NCBI RefSeq assembly: GCF_014644535.1
Contig: NZ_BMKW01000013.1
Location: forward strand, 62,345 to 126,344
Length of the DNA stretch: 64,000 nucleotides
DNA from: Neoroseomonas lacus
GTDB lineage: Bacteria; Pseudomonadota; Alphaproteobacteria; Acetobacterales; Acetobacteraceae
Reading direction: 5' to 3'
The notes under the pieces are model-generated. The model ran no database searches. It was given only the letters and a program-made list of their open reading frames with translations, and was not told the origin of the DNA. Both the position numbers and the translations under genes were made by a program. Shown here piece by piece: positions 25,552 to 33,970 of the stretch. The first letter of the stretch is position 1; each line of letters opens with the position of its first letter.

Positions 25552-28257
25552 ATGCCCGCTGTGCGTATGATGGGCCTCCGCCGGATCATGGCGGTGCTGG
25601 TAGCCAGCTATTTCGGCCTGTCGGCGGCGGCTTTCGGCCAGACCGGGCCGGGCGGGTCGTCGTTCCTGGCGCCGCCCACCCTGCCCCCCATCATGCCCAA
25701 CGGCACGCCGCTGCCGAACCTGCCGCCGGGCACCCAGCAGGACCTGCTGCAACGGCTGCTCGATGGCGGGGCGACGCGCGGGCCGCCGCCGGGCATGCCG
25801 CGCAGCGCGCCAATCATCGCCCCGGCCTTCGCCACCCAGCCGCTGCCCGCGCCGACCACGCCGGAGGACCCACTCTCCTCGGCCGAGGCCTTCTTCGCCG
25901 CCCGGCTCGACCCGCCGCCGCTGCGCCAATTCGGCTACGAGACCTTCCGGAGCGGCGGTACCGGCGCGGCGCAGGGATTTGGCGCCCTGCCGGAAGATTA
26001 TGTCCTGGGCCCCGATGACGAGCTGATCGTCGCCTTCCGCGGCCGCGCCCGCCAGACTCTAACGCTGCGGGTGGGGCGCGACGGCACGCTGCTGCTGCCG
26101 GACCTGGCGCCGATCCCCGCTGCCGGACGCAGCCTGAAGGATCTGCGGGCGCAACTCGAGGGCATCGCCACGCGCGACCTGGGCGGCTCGGAGGTCTTTG
26201 TCTCGATCGGCCAGGTGCGGCAGATGAACATCTTCATCGCCGGCGAGGTGCTGCATCCGGGTTTCCAGCCGCTCAATGCGCTGTCCACCGTACTCGATGC
26301 GCTCTCGGCCGCAGGGGGCGTGCGCAAGACCGGCTCGCTGCGCGCCATCCGCATCGAGGGGCCGCGCGGGCGGCGGGTGCTGGACCTCTACACCGTGATC
26401 GCCGATGCGCCCGGCGATGCCGACCTTTCACTGCGCGAGGGCGACCGCATCATCGTCCCGCCGGTGGGCGGCACCGTCGCCGTCGCCGGGGATGTGGCGC
26501 GGCCGGCAATCTATGAACTGCCGGCCCGTCAGGCCGCCGCACCGCTGGCGGAGCTGCTGGCGCTGGCCGGCGGCACCATCCGCCAGGGCGGCAACCGCCT
26601 GCTGGTGCAGCAGAGCGACAGCGCCGGGCGGCGGTCCTTCGCCGAACTCGCGCCGAATTCGACGGTGCGGCGCGGCGATGCGGTGCTGGTGCAGCCCGGC
26701 GCCGATGTCGTCGCCAATACCGTGCGGCTGATGGGCCATGTCGCGATCCCGGTGACCCGCGCGGCGAGCGGCGGGCGGCAGGCGCAGACCTTGCGCGGCC
26801 TGATCTCCGACCGGCGATTGCTGCGCAACGACCCCTATGTGCGGCTCGGCGTGGTGTGGCGGGCGGACCGGCGCACCGGGCAGCGCAACTTCGTCGGCTT
26901 CGACCTCGGCCGCGTGCTGGAAGGCCAGGCCAACCTGGCGCTGCAGGAGGGCGACGAGGTCATCGTCTTCGCCCGGTCGGACATCGTGTTCCTGACCTCC
27001 CCGGCGGTGCAGCGGGCGTTGCGCGGCGAGGCGGCCGAGGCCGCGCCCAATGGTGTCGCCGCCGTGGACTGCCCGGCGATGACCGCGCTGGCGCTGGCCT
27101 CACGCGCCTCGTCGCAGCGCTATGCCTATGTGAAGGGCGCCGGCTTCCCCGAATTGGGTAGCGCCGCCTGCCCGCAGGTCTATCTCGACTACCCGGACCT
27201 GCCGACCTTCCTGCTCGACCAGTCGATCGTGTTGACCGGGGAAGCGCGCGTGCCCGGCGTGTTTCCCATCACCGACAATACCGGGCTCGACCAGGTGATC
27301 GCCGCCGCCGGCGGGCTGTCGGATGCGGCCGATCTGCGCGTGGTGGAATTCGCCCGCGAACCGACCGATGCCGGCGGGGCGATCCCGCTGGCGCGCACCA
27401 GGCTCGACCTGTCCAGCCGCAACTTCGCCGCGGTGCGGCTCTCCCCGCGCGACACCATCCGCATCCCGCGCAGCTTCGGCGACCGCGACACCGGGCCGGT
27501 CATCCTGGTCGGCGAGTTCCTCCGCCCCGGCAGCTACGACATCCGGCGCGGCGAGCGGCTCTCGGAGATCATCGGCCGCGCCGGCGGGATGACGCCGCAG
27601 GCCTACCCCTATGGCGCCGTCTTCACCCGCGCCTCGGTCCGGGAGCGGCAGCAGGAAGGCTTCTCCCGCACCGCGCGGGAGCTGGAGACCAGCCTGATCC
27701 AGGTCGCCTCGGGCCAAGCGGTGGCCGGGTCGCGCGGCACCCGCGCGGACCTCGGTTCCGCCATCTCCGCCGGGCGGGAGCTGGCCAATTCGCTGCGCGA
27801 GGCGCGGGCGGCCGGGCGCATGGTGGTGGAGGCCAATCCGGTGCTGCTCGCCGCCCGGCCCGAACTCGACGTGCTGCTGGAACCGGGCGACATCATCGCC
27901 ATCCCGAAGCGGCCGAACGAGGTGACCGTGGTGGGCTCCATCTTGAACCCGGGGTCGCTGCAGTTCCGCTCGGGCTGGCGGGCCTCGGATTACGTGCGCG
28001 CCTCGGGCGGCACGCAGCGTTTCGCCGACCCGTCGCGCGCCTTCATCGTGCTGCCCAACGGGCAATCCACCGCAGCGGGTCTGTCGGCCTGGCAGCAGGG
28101 CGGGCCACCGATCCCGCCAGGATCCCTGGTGGTCGTGCCGCAGGACCCCAGCCCCTATGAGACATGGGGCTTCGTGCGCGACCTGACCCAGGTGCTCGGC
28201 CAGATCTCCGTCTCCGCCGCCGCCCTGGCCGTGATCGCGCGCGAGGCCGGGCAGTAG
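25552..28257 (+). CDS. Polysaccharide export outer-membrane protein (Wza/SLBB type), enlarged
   Basis: About 900 residues. Signal peptide around IMAVLVASYFGLSAAAFG, then a proline-rich region, a Poly_export domain (EDYVLGPDDELIVAFRGRARQTL) and a series of at least four SLBB-type beta-grasp modules: FIAGEVLHPGFQPL, VAGDVARPAIYELPA, LTGEARVPGVFPI, LVGEFLRPGSYDIRRGERLSEI, and a final VVGSILNPGSLQF. It ends with a hydrophobic helix (LGQISVSAAALAVIA). Wza is about 380 residues, so this is a long multi-SLBB variant. The start is ambiguous (25537, 25552, 25567 and 25570 all in frame); none has a clear ribosome-binding site. Confidence 0.88.
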   Translation: MPAVRMMGLRRIMAVLVASYFGLSAAAFGQTGPGGSSFLAPPTLPPIMPNGTPLPNLPPGTQQDLLQRLLDGGATRGPPPGMPRSAPIIAPAFATQPLPAPTTPEDPLSSAEAFFAARLDPPPLRQFGYETFRSGGTGAAQGFGALPEDYVLGPDDELIVAFRGRARQTLTLRVGRDGTLLLPDLAPIPAAGRSLKDLRAQLEGIATRDLGGSEVFVSIGQVRQMNIFIAGEVLHPGFQPLNALSTVLDALSAAGGVRKTGSLRAIRIEGPRGRRVLDLYTVIADAPGDADLSLREGDRIIVPPVGGTVAVAGDVARPAIYELPARQAAAPLAELLALAGGTIRQGGNRLLVQQSDSAGRRSFAELAPNSTVRRGDAVLVQPGADVVANTVRLMGHVAIPVTRAASGGRQAQTLRGLISDRRLLRNDPYVRLGVVWRADRRTGQRNFVGFDLGRVLEGQANLALQEGDEVIVFARSDIVFLTSPAVQRALRGEAAEAAPNGVAAVDCPAMTALALASRASSQRYAYVKGAGFPELGSAACPQVYLDYPDLPTFLLDQSIVLTGEARVPGVFPITDNTGLDQVIAAAGGLSDAADLRVVEFAREPTDAGGAIPLARTRLDLSSRNFAAVRLSPRDTIRIPRSFGDRDTGPVILVGEFLRPGSYDIRRGERLSEIIGRAGGMTPQAYPYGAVFTRASVRERQQEGFSRTARELETSLIQVASGQAVAGSRGTRADLGSAISAGRELANSLREARAAGRMVVEANPVLLAARPELDVLLEPGDIIAIPKRPNEVTVVGSILNPGSLQFRSGWRASDYVRASGGTQRFADPSRAFIVLPNGQSTAAGLSAWQQGGPPIPPGSLVVVPQDPSPYETWGFVRDLTQVLGQISVSAAALAVIAREAGQ

Positions 28258-28277
28258 GGGTGGCGCCGATGAAGGTT

Positions 28278-28762
28278 GGAGGGGCGTCGCCCCTCCAGGC
28301 CACCCCACCAAAGGCCCGGGGCCTTTGGAATGCCGTATGCGGGCTTTGGGCGCGGTTGCCGGGCGGTGTGCGCGGCGGGTGGAACCGGAGAGGGCTTTGC
28401 CCCCTCCGCGTGAGGCAGTGCCTCACGCCCCGCACCAAAGGCCTAAGAGTCCGTTTGGAAACAGGCCTTCCGGCGTGTTTCCGGGTCCGGCACCGGCCCG
28501 CACCCGGCCACCCATTCCAGGATACTGACGTGGGTGGCCGGGCGGGGGTGCGGGCCGGTGCCGGACTTTCCAAACAGCCTCTAAGGACCTCTGGACACCA
28601 ATACCTGGTGTTGGGCGGGTGGGCCTGGTCGGAGACAACGGGCGCATTGGGCACGGAGGCGAATCCCGGCCCTGATCCTATCTGTGGCGCCGAGCACCAA
28701 GTATCGGTGTCCAGAGGCCTTTCGGCCTTTGGTGGGGTGGTTTGGAGGGGCAAAGCCCCTCC
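28278..28762. repeat. Composite inverted-repeat element, copy D, with a nested insertion
   Basis: Spans the 479-nt gap between the export protein and the YjbH-like gene. It has a first left arm (28278-28330: GGAGGGGCGTCGCCCCTCC, then AAAGGCCCGGGGCCTTTGG), a second left arm starting near 28391 that is interrupted at 28447 by a MITE-like element and resumes at 28582, and the right arm (28700-28762). It also carries an extra GCGTGAGGCAGTGCCTCACGC hairpin. No independent gene is seen. Confidence 0.78.
28447..28581. mobile_element. 135-bp MITE-like element with 15-bp terminal inverted repeats and TAA duplication
   Basis: The ends are GAGTCCGTTTGGAAA and, on the other strand, GAGGCTGTTTGGAAA (13 of 15 identical), flanked on both sides by TAA (28444-28446 and 28582-28584). 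Inside lies a long imperfect hairpin with arms 28485-28514 and 28531-28566. Removing the element and one TAA restores the normal AAAGGCCTAAGGACCTCTGG form of the surrounding repeat arm. The size, ends and TNA-type duplication suggest a non-autonomous derivative of an IS5-family (IS1031-group-like) element; that family assignment is inference. Confidence 0.7.
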
Positions 28763-30899
28763 ATTCTTTGAGCCCACGGCGCGCCGTCTCGCCCTTGCGG
28801 TGGCGCTCCTCCTGCTGTTCTGCGCCCCGGCCCGCGCCCAGGATGTCGAGCAGATGGTCGAGGGCTCCGGCTCCGACTGGGGTGGTGTCGGCCTGATCGA
28901 GATGCGCAATGCGCGGTTCCGTCCCGATGGCACGCTGGAGGCCGGCTTCGGCCTGCGTCACCAGCGTAATTTCTGGTTCCTCAGCTTCCAGGCGTTGCCG
29001 TGGCTGGAGACCACCTTCCGGCTAAGCGAACGGCTGAACGGCACCACCGGCGAGGGGATGACCACCGACCGCTCCTTCGACATCAAGATCCGGCTGTGGG
29101 AGGAGAATGACTGGCGCCCCGCGCTGGCCCTGGGCATCCAGGACCTCGCCGGCACCGGCATCTATGGCGGCGAGTACCTCGTCGCCTCGAAGCGGCTGTG
29201 GGATTTCGACTTCACCCTCGGCGTCGGCTGGGGCCGACTCGGCACCTATGCCGATACCGCCAACCTGCTGACCGATGTGTGGAGCGGCTTCGCCGACCGC
29301 CAGCGCGATGTCGGCCAGGGCGGCACGCCGCGCTGGGGGACCTATTTTCACGGCCAGGATATCGCCTTTTTCGGCGGCATCGAGTGGTCGGTGCCGCCGA
29401 TCGACACGCCCTGGGGTGTGCTGGACGGGCTGCGCGCCAAGGTCGAGTTCAGCGGCGACCAGTTGCGCGACGAACGCGGCGGCTATCCGGGCAGCACGAC
29501 CAATCTGCGCGGGCTTGCGGCGTCGCGGGTCAATGCCGGGCTGCAATGGCAGAATGACTGGCTCGATGTCGGCATCCAGTATGTTAACGGCACGGATGTT
29601 CTGGTGCGCGCCTCGGTGCGGATGAATCCGGCGGATCCGCCGCGCGTGCCGATGCGCCCGCCGCCGGCGATGACGGCGCGGCCGGATGATGCCTCACCCC
29701 AGGCACGACTGATCGCGCCACGGCTGTTCGCCGCGCTGCGCGAGGCCGGGTTGAGCCCGCGCGCCGTCGCGATCGAAAGGGACGAGGCGCGCATCGCCGT
29801 CGGTGACGGGCGGTACCGCACCTTGGCGCAGGTGGTCGGGCGGGTGTTGCGCGCGGCGCAGCCGCTGCTGCCGCGCCAGGTGGAGCGCGTCGTGGTCGCC
29901 TGGTCGCTGTCGGGCGTGGAGATCGCCCGCATCCTGGTGCTGCGTTCGGCGATGGAGGCCGCGGCGCAAGGCCACGGCAGCGCCGAGGAGGTATTCGCCA
30001 CCGCCATCCTGATGGCGCCGGGGGACGGCTTCGAGGATGCCGTGCATGCCCCCGGCCCGTTCTTCGACTGGCATATCGAGCCCGGCGTGCGGCTGGTGCT
30101 GGGCGATCCGTCGCGCAGCGTGTTGTGGCAGGCGGCCGTGGTGGCCGGTGCGCGCGTCGAACTCGGCGCCGGCTTCTCGATCGCCGGCGGGGTGGCGCAG
30201 GTGGTGGCGCAGAATCTCGATGGCGCGGCGCCGTCGGACTCGCTGCTGCAGCCGGTGCGCTCGGACTACGCGCTCTATGCCGACCAGGGGCAGAACCTGG
30301 CGGTCACCTCGCTCTATGCCGAACGCATCTGGTCAGTCGCGCCCGATGTCTTCGCGCGGGCGACGGCGGGGTATCTGGAGCCGATGTTCGCCGGCGTCTC
30401 GGGCGAGGTGCTGTGGCGGCCGCATGACCGGCCCTTCGCCATCGGGCTCGACATCAACTACGTCGCGCAGCGCGACTTCGACCAGCGCTTCGGCGTGCAG
30501 GACTACCGGGTGACGACGGGACAGGTGTCGCTCTACCTCGACCTGCCGTGGTGGAACCTGACGACGACGCTGCGTGGCGGGCGCTACCTGGCGGGCGATT
30601 GGGGCGGCACCATCGAGGTGGCGCGGCGCTTCGATTCCGGCATCGAGGTCGGCGCCTTCGCGACGCTGACCAGCGCGTCCTTCGAGCAATTCGGCGAAGG
30701 GTCCTTTGACAAGGGGATCTTCATCCGTGTGCCACTCGACCTGTTCGGGGTGCAGACGCGCTCGAACCTCGGCGCGGTGATCCGTCCGGTGCAGCGCGAT
30801 GGCGGGCAGCGGCTGGCGGTGGAGAATCCGCTCTGGGAGGTGACGCGGGATGGGCGGGAAGAAGCGCTGCGGCGCGGGGTGGCGTGGTTCACGCGGTGA
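28737..30899 (+). CDS. YjbH-like exopolysaccharide outer-membrane protein
   Basis: About 720 residues from the GTG at 28737. A hydrophobic signal segment (LALAVALLLLFCAPARA) leads into a beta-rich porin-like N-terminal domain (GFGLRHQRNFWFLSFQALPWLETTFRLSE, GLQWQNDWLDVGIQYVNG) and a second domain (ILMAPGDGFEDAVHAPGPFFDWHIEPGVRLVLGDPSR), the YjbH arrangement. YjbH proteins act with YjbF and YjbG in polymer secretion. The GTG lies inside the repeat arm upstream; a shorter start at GTG 28800 leaves only a 13-residue signal. The native N-terminus may have been altered by the repeat. Confidence 0.85.
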   Translation: MVWRGKAPPFFEPTARRLALAVALLLLFCAPARAQDVEQMVEGSGSDWGGVGLIEMRNARFRPDGTLEAGFGLRHQRNFWFLSFQALPWLETTFRLSERLNGTTGEGMTTDRSFDIKIRLWEENDWRPALALGIQDLAGTGIYGGEYLVASKRLWDFDFTLGVGWGRLGTYADTANLLTDVWSGFADRQRDVGQGGTPRWGTYFHGQDIAFFGGIEWSVPPIDTPWGVLDGLRAKVEFSGDQLRDERGGYPGSTTNLRGLAASRVNAGLQWQNDWLDVGIQYVNGTDVLVRASVRMNPADPPRVPMRPPPAMTARPDDASPQARLIAPRLFAALREAGLSPRAVAIERDEARIAVGDGRYRTLAQVVGRVLRAAQPLLPRQVERVVVAWSLSGVEIARILVLRSAMEAAAQGHGSAEEVFATAILMAPGDGFEDAVHAPGPFFDWHIEPGVRLVLGDPSRSVLWQAAVVAGARVELGAGFSIAGGVAQVVAQNLDGAAPSDSLLQPVRSDYALYADQGQNLAVTSLYAERIWSVAPDVFARATAGYLEPMFAGVSGEVLWRPHDRPFAIGLDINYVAQRDFDQRFGVQDYRVTTGQVSLYLDLPWWNLTTTLRGGRYLAGDWGGTIEVARRFDSGIEVGAFATLTSASFEQFGEGSFDKGIFIRVPLDLFGVQTRSNLGAVIRPVQRDGGQRLAVENPLWEVTRDGREEALRRGVAWFTR

Positions 30900-30935
30900 G
30901 AAGAGCGCGCGGCGTTATCTGGCGATGAGGAACCA

Positions 30936-31181
30936 GAGAGGGGCTTTGCCCCTCTCCGGACCTCACCCCACCAAAGGCCTAAGGGCCTTTGGAAACCGAT
31001 ACCTGATGTTGGACAGGGCGGCGGGTGCACTGTGCCCGGCGCCTGGAAATCTCTCCGGGCACCGTGCCGCACGCGCCATCCCACTATCGGCACAGCAGCC
31101 TTGCCCGGCACCCGATCAGGCGGTCCAGGGTGCTCGGCACCCTGGCGGGGTGAGGCTTGGAGAGGGGCGGCGCCCCTCTCC
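30936..31181. repeat. Composite inverted-repeat element, copy E
   Basis: Fills most of the 369-nt gap between the YjbH-like and WecA-like genes. The left arm has GAGAGGGGCTTTGCCCCTCTC and AAAGGCCTAAGGGCCTTT; the right arm has the same first hairpin, but its second hairpin is CCAGGGTGCTCGGCACCCTGG (31125-31145). Outer linkers CCTCACCCC match in both. No gene is supported in the gap. Confidence 0.8.
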
Positions 31182-31268
31182 AAGCACCAGCCGATACCGT
31201 CGCGCGCCCGGGTCCGGCGCACCCCGCCGCTGGACGCCCTGCCCTGGCCGGGGCATAGCCGCCTCCCC

Positions 31269-32327
31269 ATGCTGATCGACGCTGTCCTACGGCATCTCGC
31301 CTTCGCGCTGTGTCTCGCGCTGCTCTCCGCGGCTGCGGTGCGGCTGATGATCGCCTATCCGATCCTCGACCACCCGAATGAGCGGTCATCCCATGCCCGG
31401 CCGACGCCGCGCGGCGGTGGGGTCGGCGTGGTGCTGGCCTTCGTCACCGGCATGGCGGCGCTGTACGTCGGGGCGGACTACGCCCGGCTACCGCCGCCGC
31501 AATTCCTCGGCGTGATCGGCGCGGCGGTGGCGATCGCAGCAGTGTCGCTGTGGGACGACGTGGCGGACCTGCGCTTCGCGGTGAAGCTCGCCGCGCAGGC
31601 ACTGGCGGCACTGGTCGCGGTGGCGGCGGGGCTGGTGCTCGACCGCCTGGCGTTGCCCTGGGTCGGGCAGGTCTGGATCGGCTGGCTCGGCGTGCCGCTG
31701 ACGCTGTTCTGGATCGTCGGCTGCACCAATGCGGTCAATTTCATGGATGGGCTGGACGGGCTGGTCGGCGGGTCGCTGTTCCTCGCCGCCGTCATCCTCT
31801 GCGTCGTGGCGGGCGATGAGGGCGGCTGGTTCGTCTATGCGGCCTCCCTGCTGATCGCCGCCGGGCTGGCCGGGTTCCTGCCCTTCAACCTGCATCCGGC
31901 GCGCATCTTCATGGGCGATGTCGGCAGCCAGTTCCTCGGTTTCATGATGGCGGTGCTCGCCGTGGCGGCGGCGCATTTCGATGCCGCCGCGGTGTCGTTC
32001 CTGATCGTGCCGCTGCTGCTGTTCGGGCTGTTGTTCGATGCCGCCTTCACCCTGGTCCGCCGGGCGCTGCGGGGCGAACGCGTCGCCGCGGCGCACCGGA
32101 CGCATCTGTACCAGATGGCGCAACGTTCCGGCCTCGGCGTGCGCGCCGTGGCGGCGACGCATTGGGGCTTCGTGCTGTTCCACGGCGCGCTGATCGCGCT
32201 GTTCCTGCGCCTGACGCCGGAAACCAAGCCGCTGATCGTGCTGCCGGCACTGGCGCTGCAATTCGCCTGGGCGCTGTATGTGGCACGGCGGGTGCGCCGC
32301 GCGGGGCTTACCTGGGCAGCAGGATGA
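31269..32327 (+). CDS. WecA/MraY-family polyprenyl-phosphate glycosyl-1-phosphate transferase
   Basis: A 352-residue polytopic enzyme with about ten to eleven membrane helices. Catalytic region motifs: LDHPNERSSHARPTPRGGG, SLWDDVADLR (metal-binding acidic pair), NAVNFMDGLDGLVGG, GDVGSQFLGF and AHRTHLYQ. It transfers a HexNAc-1-phosphate to undecaprenyl phosphate. The ATG at 31269 immediately precedes the conserved membrane start; the frame is open far upstream only because of the repeat. This is the second type of initiating transferase in this cluster, besides the monotopic one at 20.4-20.9 kb. Confidence 0.9.
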   Translation: MLIDAVLRHLAFALCLALLSAAAVRLMIAYPILDHPNERSSHARPTPRGGGVGVVLAFVTGMAALYVGADYARLPPPQFLGVIGAAVAIAAVSLWDDVADLRFAVKLAAQALAALVAVAAGLVLDRLALPWVGQVWIGWLGVPLTLFWIVGCTNAVNFMDGLDGLVGGSLFLAAVILCVVAGDEGGWFVYAASLLIAAGLAGFLPFNLHPARIFMGDVGSQFLGFMMAVLAVAAAHFDAAAVSFLIVPLLLFGLLFDAAFTLVRRALRGERVAAAHRTHLYQMAQRSGLGVRAVAATHWGFVLFHGALIALFLRLTPETKPLIVLPALALQFAWALYVARRVRRAGLTWAAG

Positions 32328-32991
32328 TCTCGGGCGAGGTGGGGGCGGTGACCACCTCGACCACCAATGGCGGCATGTCATCGCCGACCCATTGTTCGGA
32401 GCGGAACACCGCGTAGTTGCGCGCATCGGCCCAGAAGCGGTTGGTGAAGCTGGCGTCGCCGCGACAGATCTCGGTGACCAGCAGCGTGTCCTCGACCTCG
32501 GCCGGGCCCACGATCATCCGGCAATTCAGCCGCACGCCGAAGCGCATGCGGGTCGGGTTGGTGGCCGAGCGCATCAAATCCACCACGCGCGTGGCGCGGA
32601 ATTCGCCTTGGCCGAGTTCCGGCAGCCGCGCCAGGAGGTCGGTGCCGTCGAAGCGCGTGGCGGCGAGCACCTGGCGCAGCCCGGCGGTGGCGACGACGCG
32701 CGCGCCATCGGTCGCGACCGCGACGCCGCCTGGGGTGCGCCAGAGGCGGCGCTCGCCCTCCTCCTGCAACAGGACAGCCACGCCGCGACGCGACCCAAGG
32801 CTGAGCGACAGCGCGGGTTCGCCCTGCGGCGCCTCGGTTGGCTCGGACTCCCATTCCGCCAACGGTTCACTGGTGCCGAAGATGGCCTCGGTCAGCCCGT
32901 CCGGCATCAGGGCGGCGGGCACGATGTCATCGCTGAGGAAAGGCCCGCAGGCCGTGGGCAGCAGCAGGCAGAGCAGGACGGGCCAACGCAT
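32308..32991 (-). CDS. YjbF-like (group 4 capsule/EPS) lipoprotein
   Basis: A 227-residue lipoprotein with a short signal and lipobox LLPTAC (Cys near residue 15). The body carries YjbF family features: SRRGVAVLLQEEGERRLWRTPGGVAVATDGARVVATAGL in the middle and a C-terminal FTNRFWADARNYAVFRSEQWVG. YjbF works with YjbH in exopolysaccharide secretion at the outer membrane. Unlike the classical yjbEFGH operon it is convergent with the WecA-like gene, their 3' ends overlapping by 20 nt, and no yjbG-like gene is visible. Confidence 0.72.
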   Translation of the reverse strand: MRWPVLLCLLLPTACGPFLSDDIVPAALMPDGLTEAIFGTSEPLAEWESEPTEAPQGEPALSLSLGSRRGVAVLLQEEGERRLWRTPGGVAVATDGARVVATAGLRQVLAATRFDGTDLLARLPELGQGEFRATRVVDLMRSATNPTRMRFGVRLNCRMIVGPAEVEDTLLVTEICRGDASFTNRFWADARNYAVFRSEQWVGDDMPPLVVEVVTAPTSPEIILLPR

Positions 32992-33000
32992 GATGCGAGA

Positions 33001-33015
33001 ATATCATGCTGATAT
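33001..33015. promoter_or_regulatory. 15-bp palindrome upstream of the YjbF-like gene
   Basis: ATATCA-TGC-TGATAT, a perfect inverted repeat 10 nt upstream of the start codon at 32991 in an AT-rich stretch. It could be an operator or part of the promoter; nothing identifies the regulator. Confidence 0.35.
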
Positions 33016-33090
33016 GATAAACCTATTGGGGAAATGCCTTGGCAATCGAGGGCAGCGCTGAACGGGGCGGCGGTGTGTTGGTGGCGCATC

Positions 33091-33110
33091 GGAGAAGGGC
33101 TTTGCCCCCT
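33091..33110. repeat. Possible remnant of a composite-element first hairpin
   Basis: GGAGAAGGGCTTTGCCCCCT resembles the first hairpin of the composite elements (GGAGAGGGCTTTGCCCC) but no second hairpin follows. It is in the 274-nt gap between the YjbF-like gene and fabG-like gene, which otherwise holds nothing I recognise. Confidence 0.4.
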
Positions 33111-33265
33111 GTATCTCGAGCACCCGGCGTTGTTGGTGTGATGGAAATGGCGCTGCGAGCGATCCCGTGGCCGCCGGCCCCTTCGCGCGGTGCCGCCGCC
33201 CGATTGCTCCCTGGCTACAACCGTCGGAGAGTTCCCTGGCGCGATGCCGCCATGATCGCCCGCCG

Positions 33266-33970
33266 CTACGCCATCCCCCCGTTGATCGACACCGTCTGCC
33301 CGCTGATATACGCAGCCCGGTCCGAGCACAGGAACGCCACCAGTTCCGCCACCTCCTCCGGCCGACCGAGCCGCCGGGCGGGCACTATCTGCTTCACCGC
33401 CTCGGGCGGCACCGCGGCGGTGATCGCCGGGCTGTCGATCAGCCCCGGCGCGACCGCGTTCACCGTCACCCCGCGCGGCGCACATTCCAGCGACAGCGCG
33501 CGGACCGCGCCGATCAGCCCGGCCTTGGCGGCGGCGTAATTCGCCTGGCCGCGATTGCCCATGATCGCCGAGACCGAGGACATCGCGACGATCCGCCCTT
33601 GCCGCGTGCCCATCATCGGCAGCAGCAAAGGCCGCGCGACATGGAAGAAGCCATCGAGCGAGACGGCCATCACCCGGCGCCACTGCGCCTCGGTCATCGC
33701 CGCCATCGGTACGTCGTCATGCGCGCCGGCATTGTGCACCAGCACCTGGATCGGGCCAGCCTCCAGCAGCGCCTCGCAGGCGGCTAGCGTGGCGTCATGG
33801 TCGGTGATGTCGAAACTTACCGCGCTGCCGCCGATCTCCGCCGCCAGCGCCGCCGCCCGCGTCGCATTGGCGTGGGCGTGCACGATCACCGCGCAGCCGT
33901 CGCGAGCCAGCGCGCGGCAGATCGCCGCCCCGATGGGACTGGCGCCGCCGGTGACGAGCGCCCGCCTCAT
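33266..33970 (-). CDS. SDR oxidoreductase, 3-oxoacyl-[ACP] reductase-like (FabG family)
   Basis: A 234-residue short-chain dehydrogenase. Cofactor motif TGGASPIG at residues 7-14, NAG in VLVHNAGAHDD, catalytic Ser in MSSVSAI and YxxxK in ANYAAAKAG, and the C-terminal SGQTVSINGGMA typical of FabG paralogues. The variant TGGASPIGAA (S and P instead of RG) may affect NADPH preference. Its ATG overlaps the MoeB-like TGA by 4 nt, so both genes are coupled. Substrate unknown. Confidence 0.88.
   Translation of the reverse strand: MRRALVTGGASPIGAAICRALARDGCAVIVHAHANATRAAALAAEIGGSAVSFDITDHDATLAACEALLEAGPIQVLVHNAGAHDDVPMAAMTEAQWRRVMAVSLDGFFHVARPLLLPMMGTRQGRIVAMSSVSAIMGNRGQANYAAAKAGLIGAVRALSLECAPRGVTVNAVAPGLIDSPAITAAVPPEAVKQIVPARRLGRPEEVAELVAFLCSDRAAYISGQTVSINGGMA

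Noticed and set aside
28164-28736. N-terminal extension of the YjbH-like frame through the whole repeat region
   Set aside because: The extra residues are translated repeat and MITE sequence that overlaps the end of the export-protein gene; no signal peptide precedes them.
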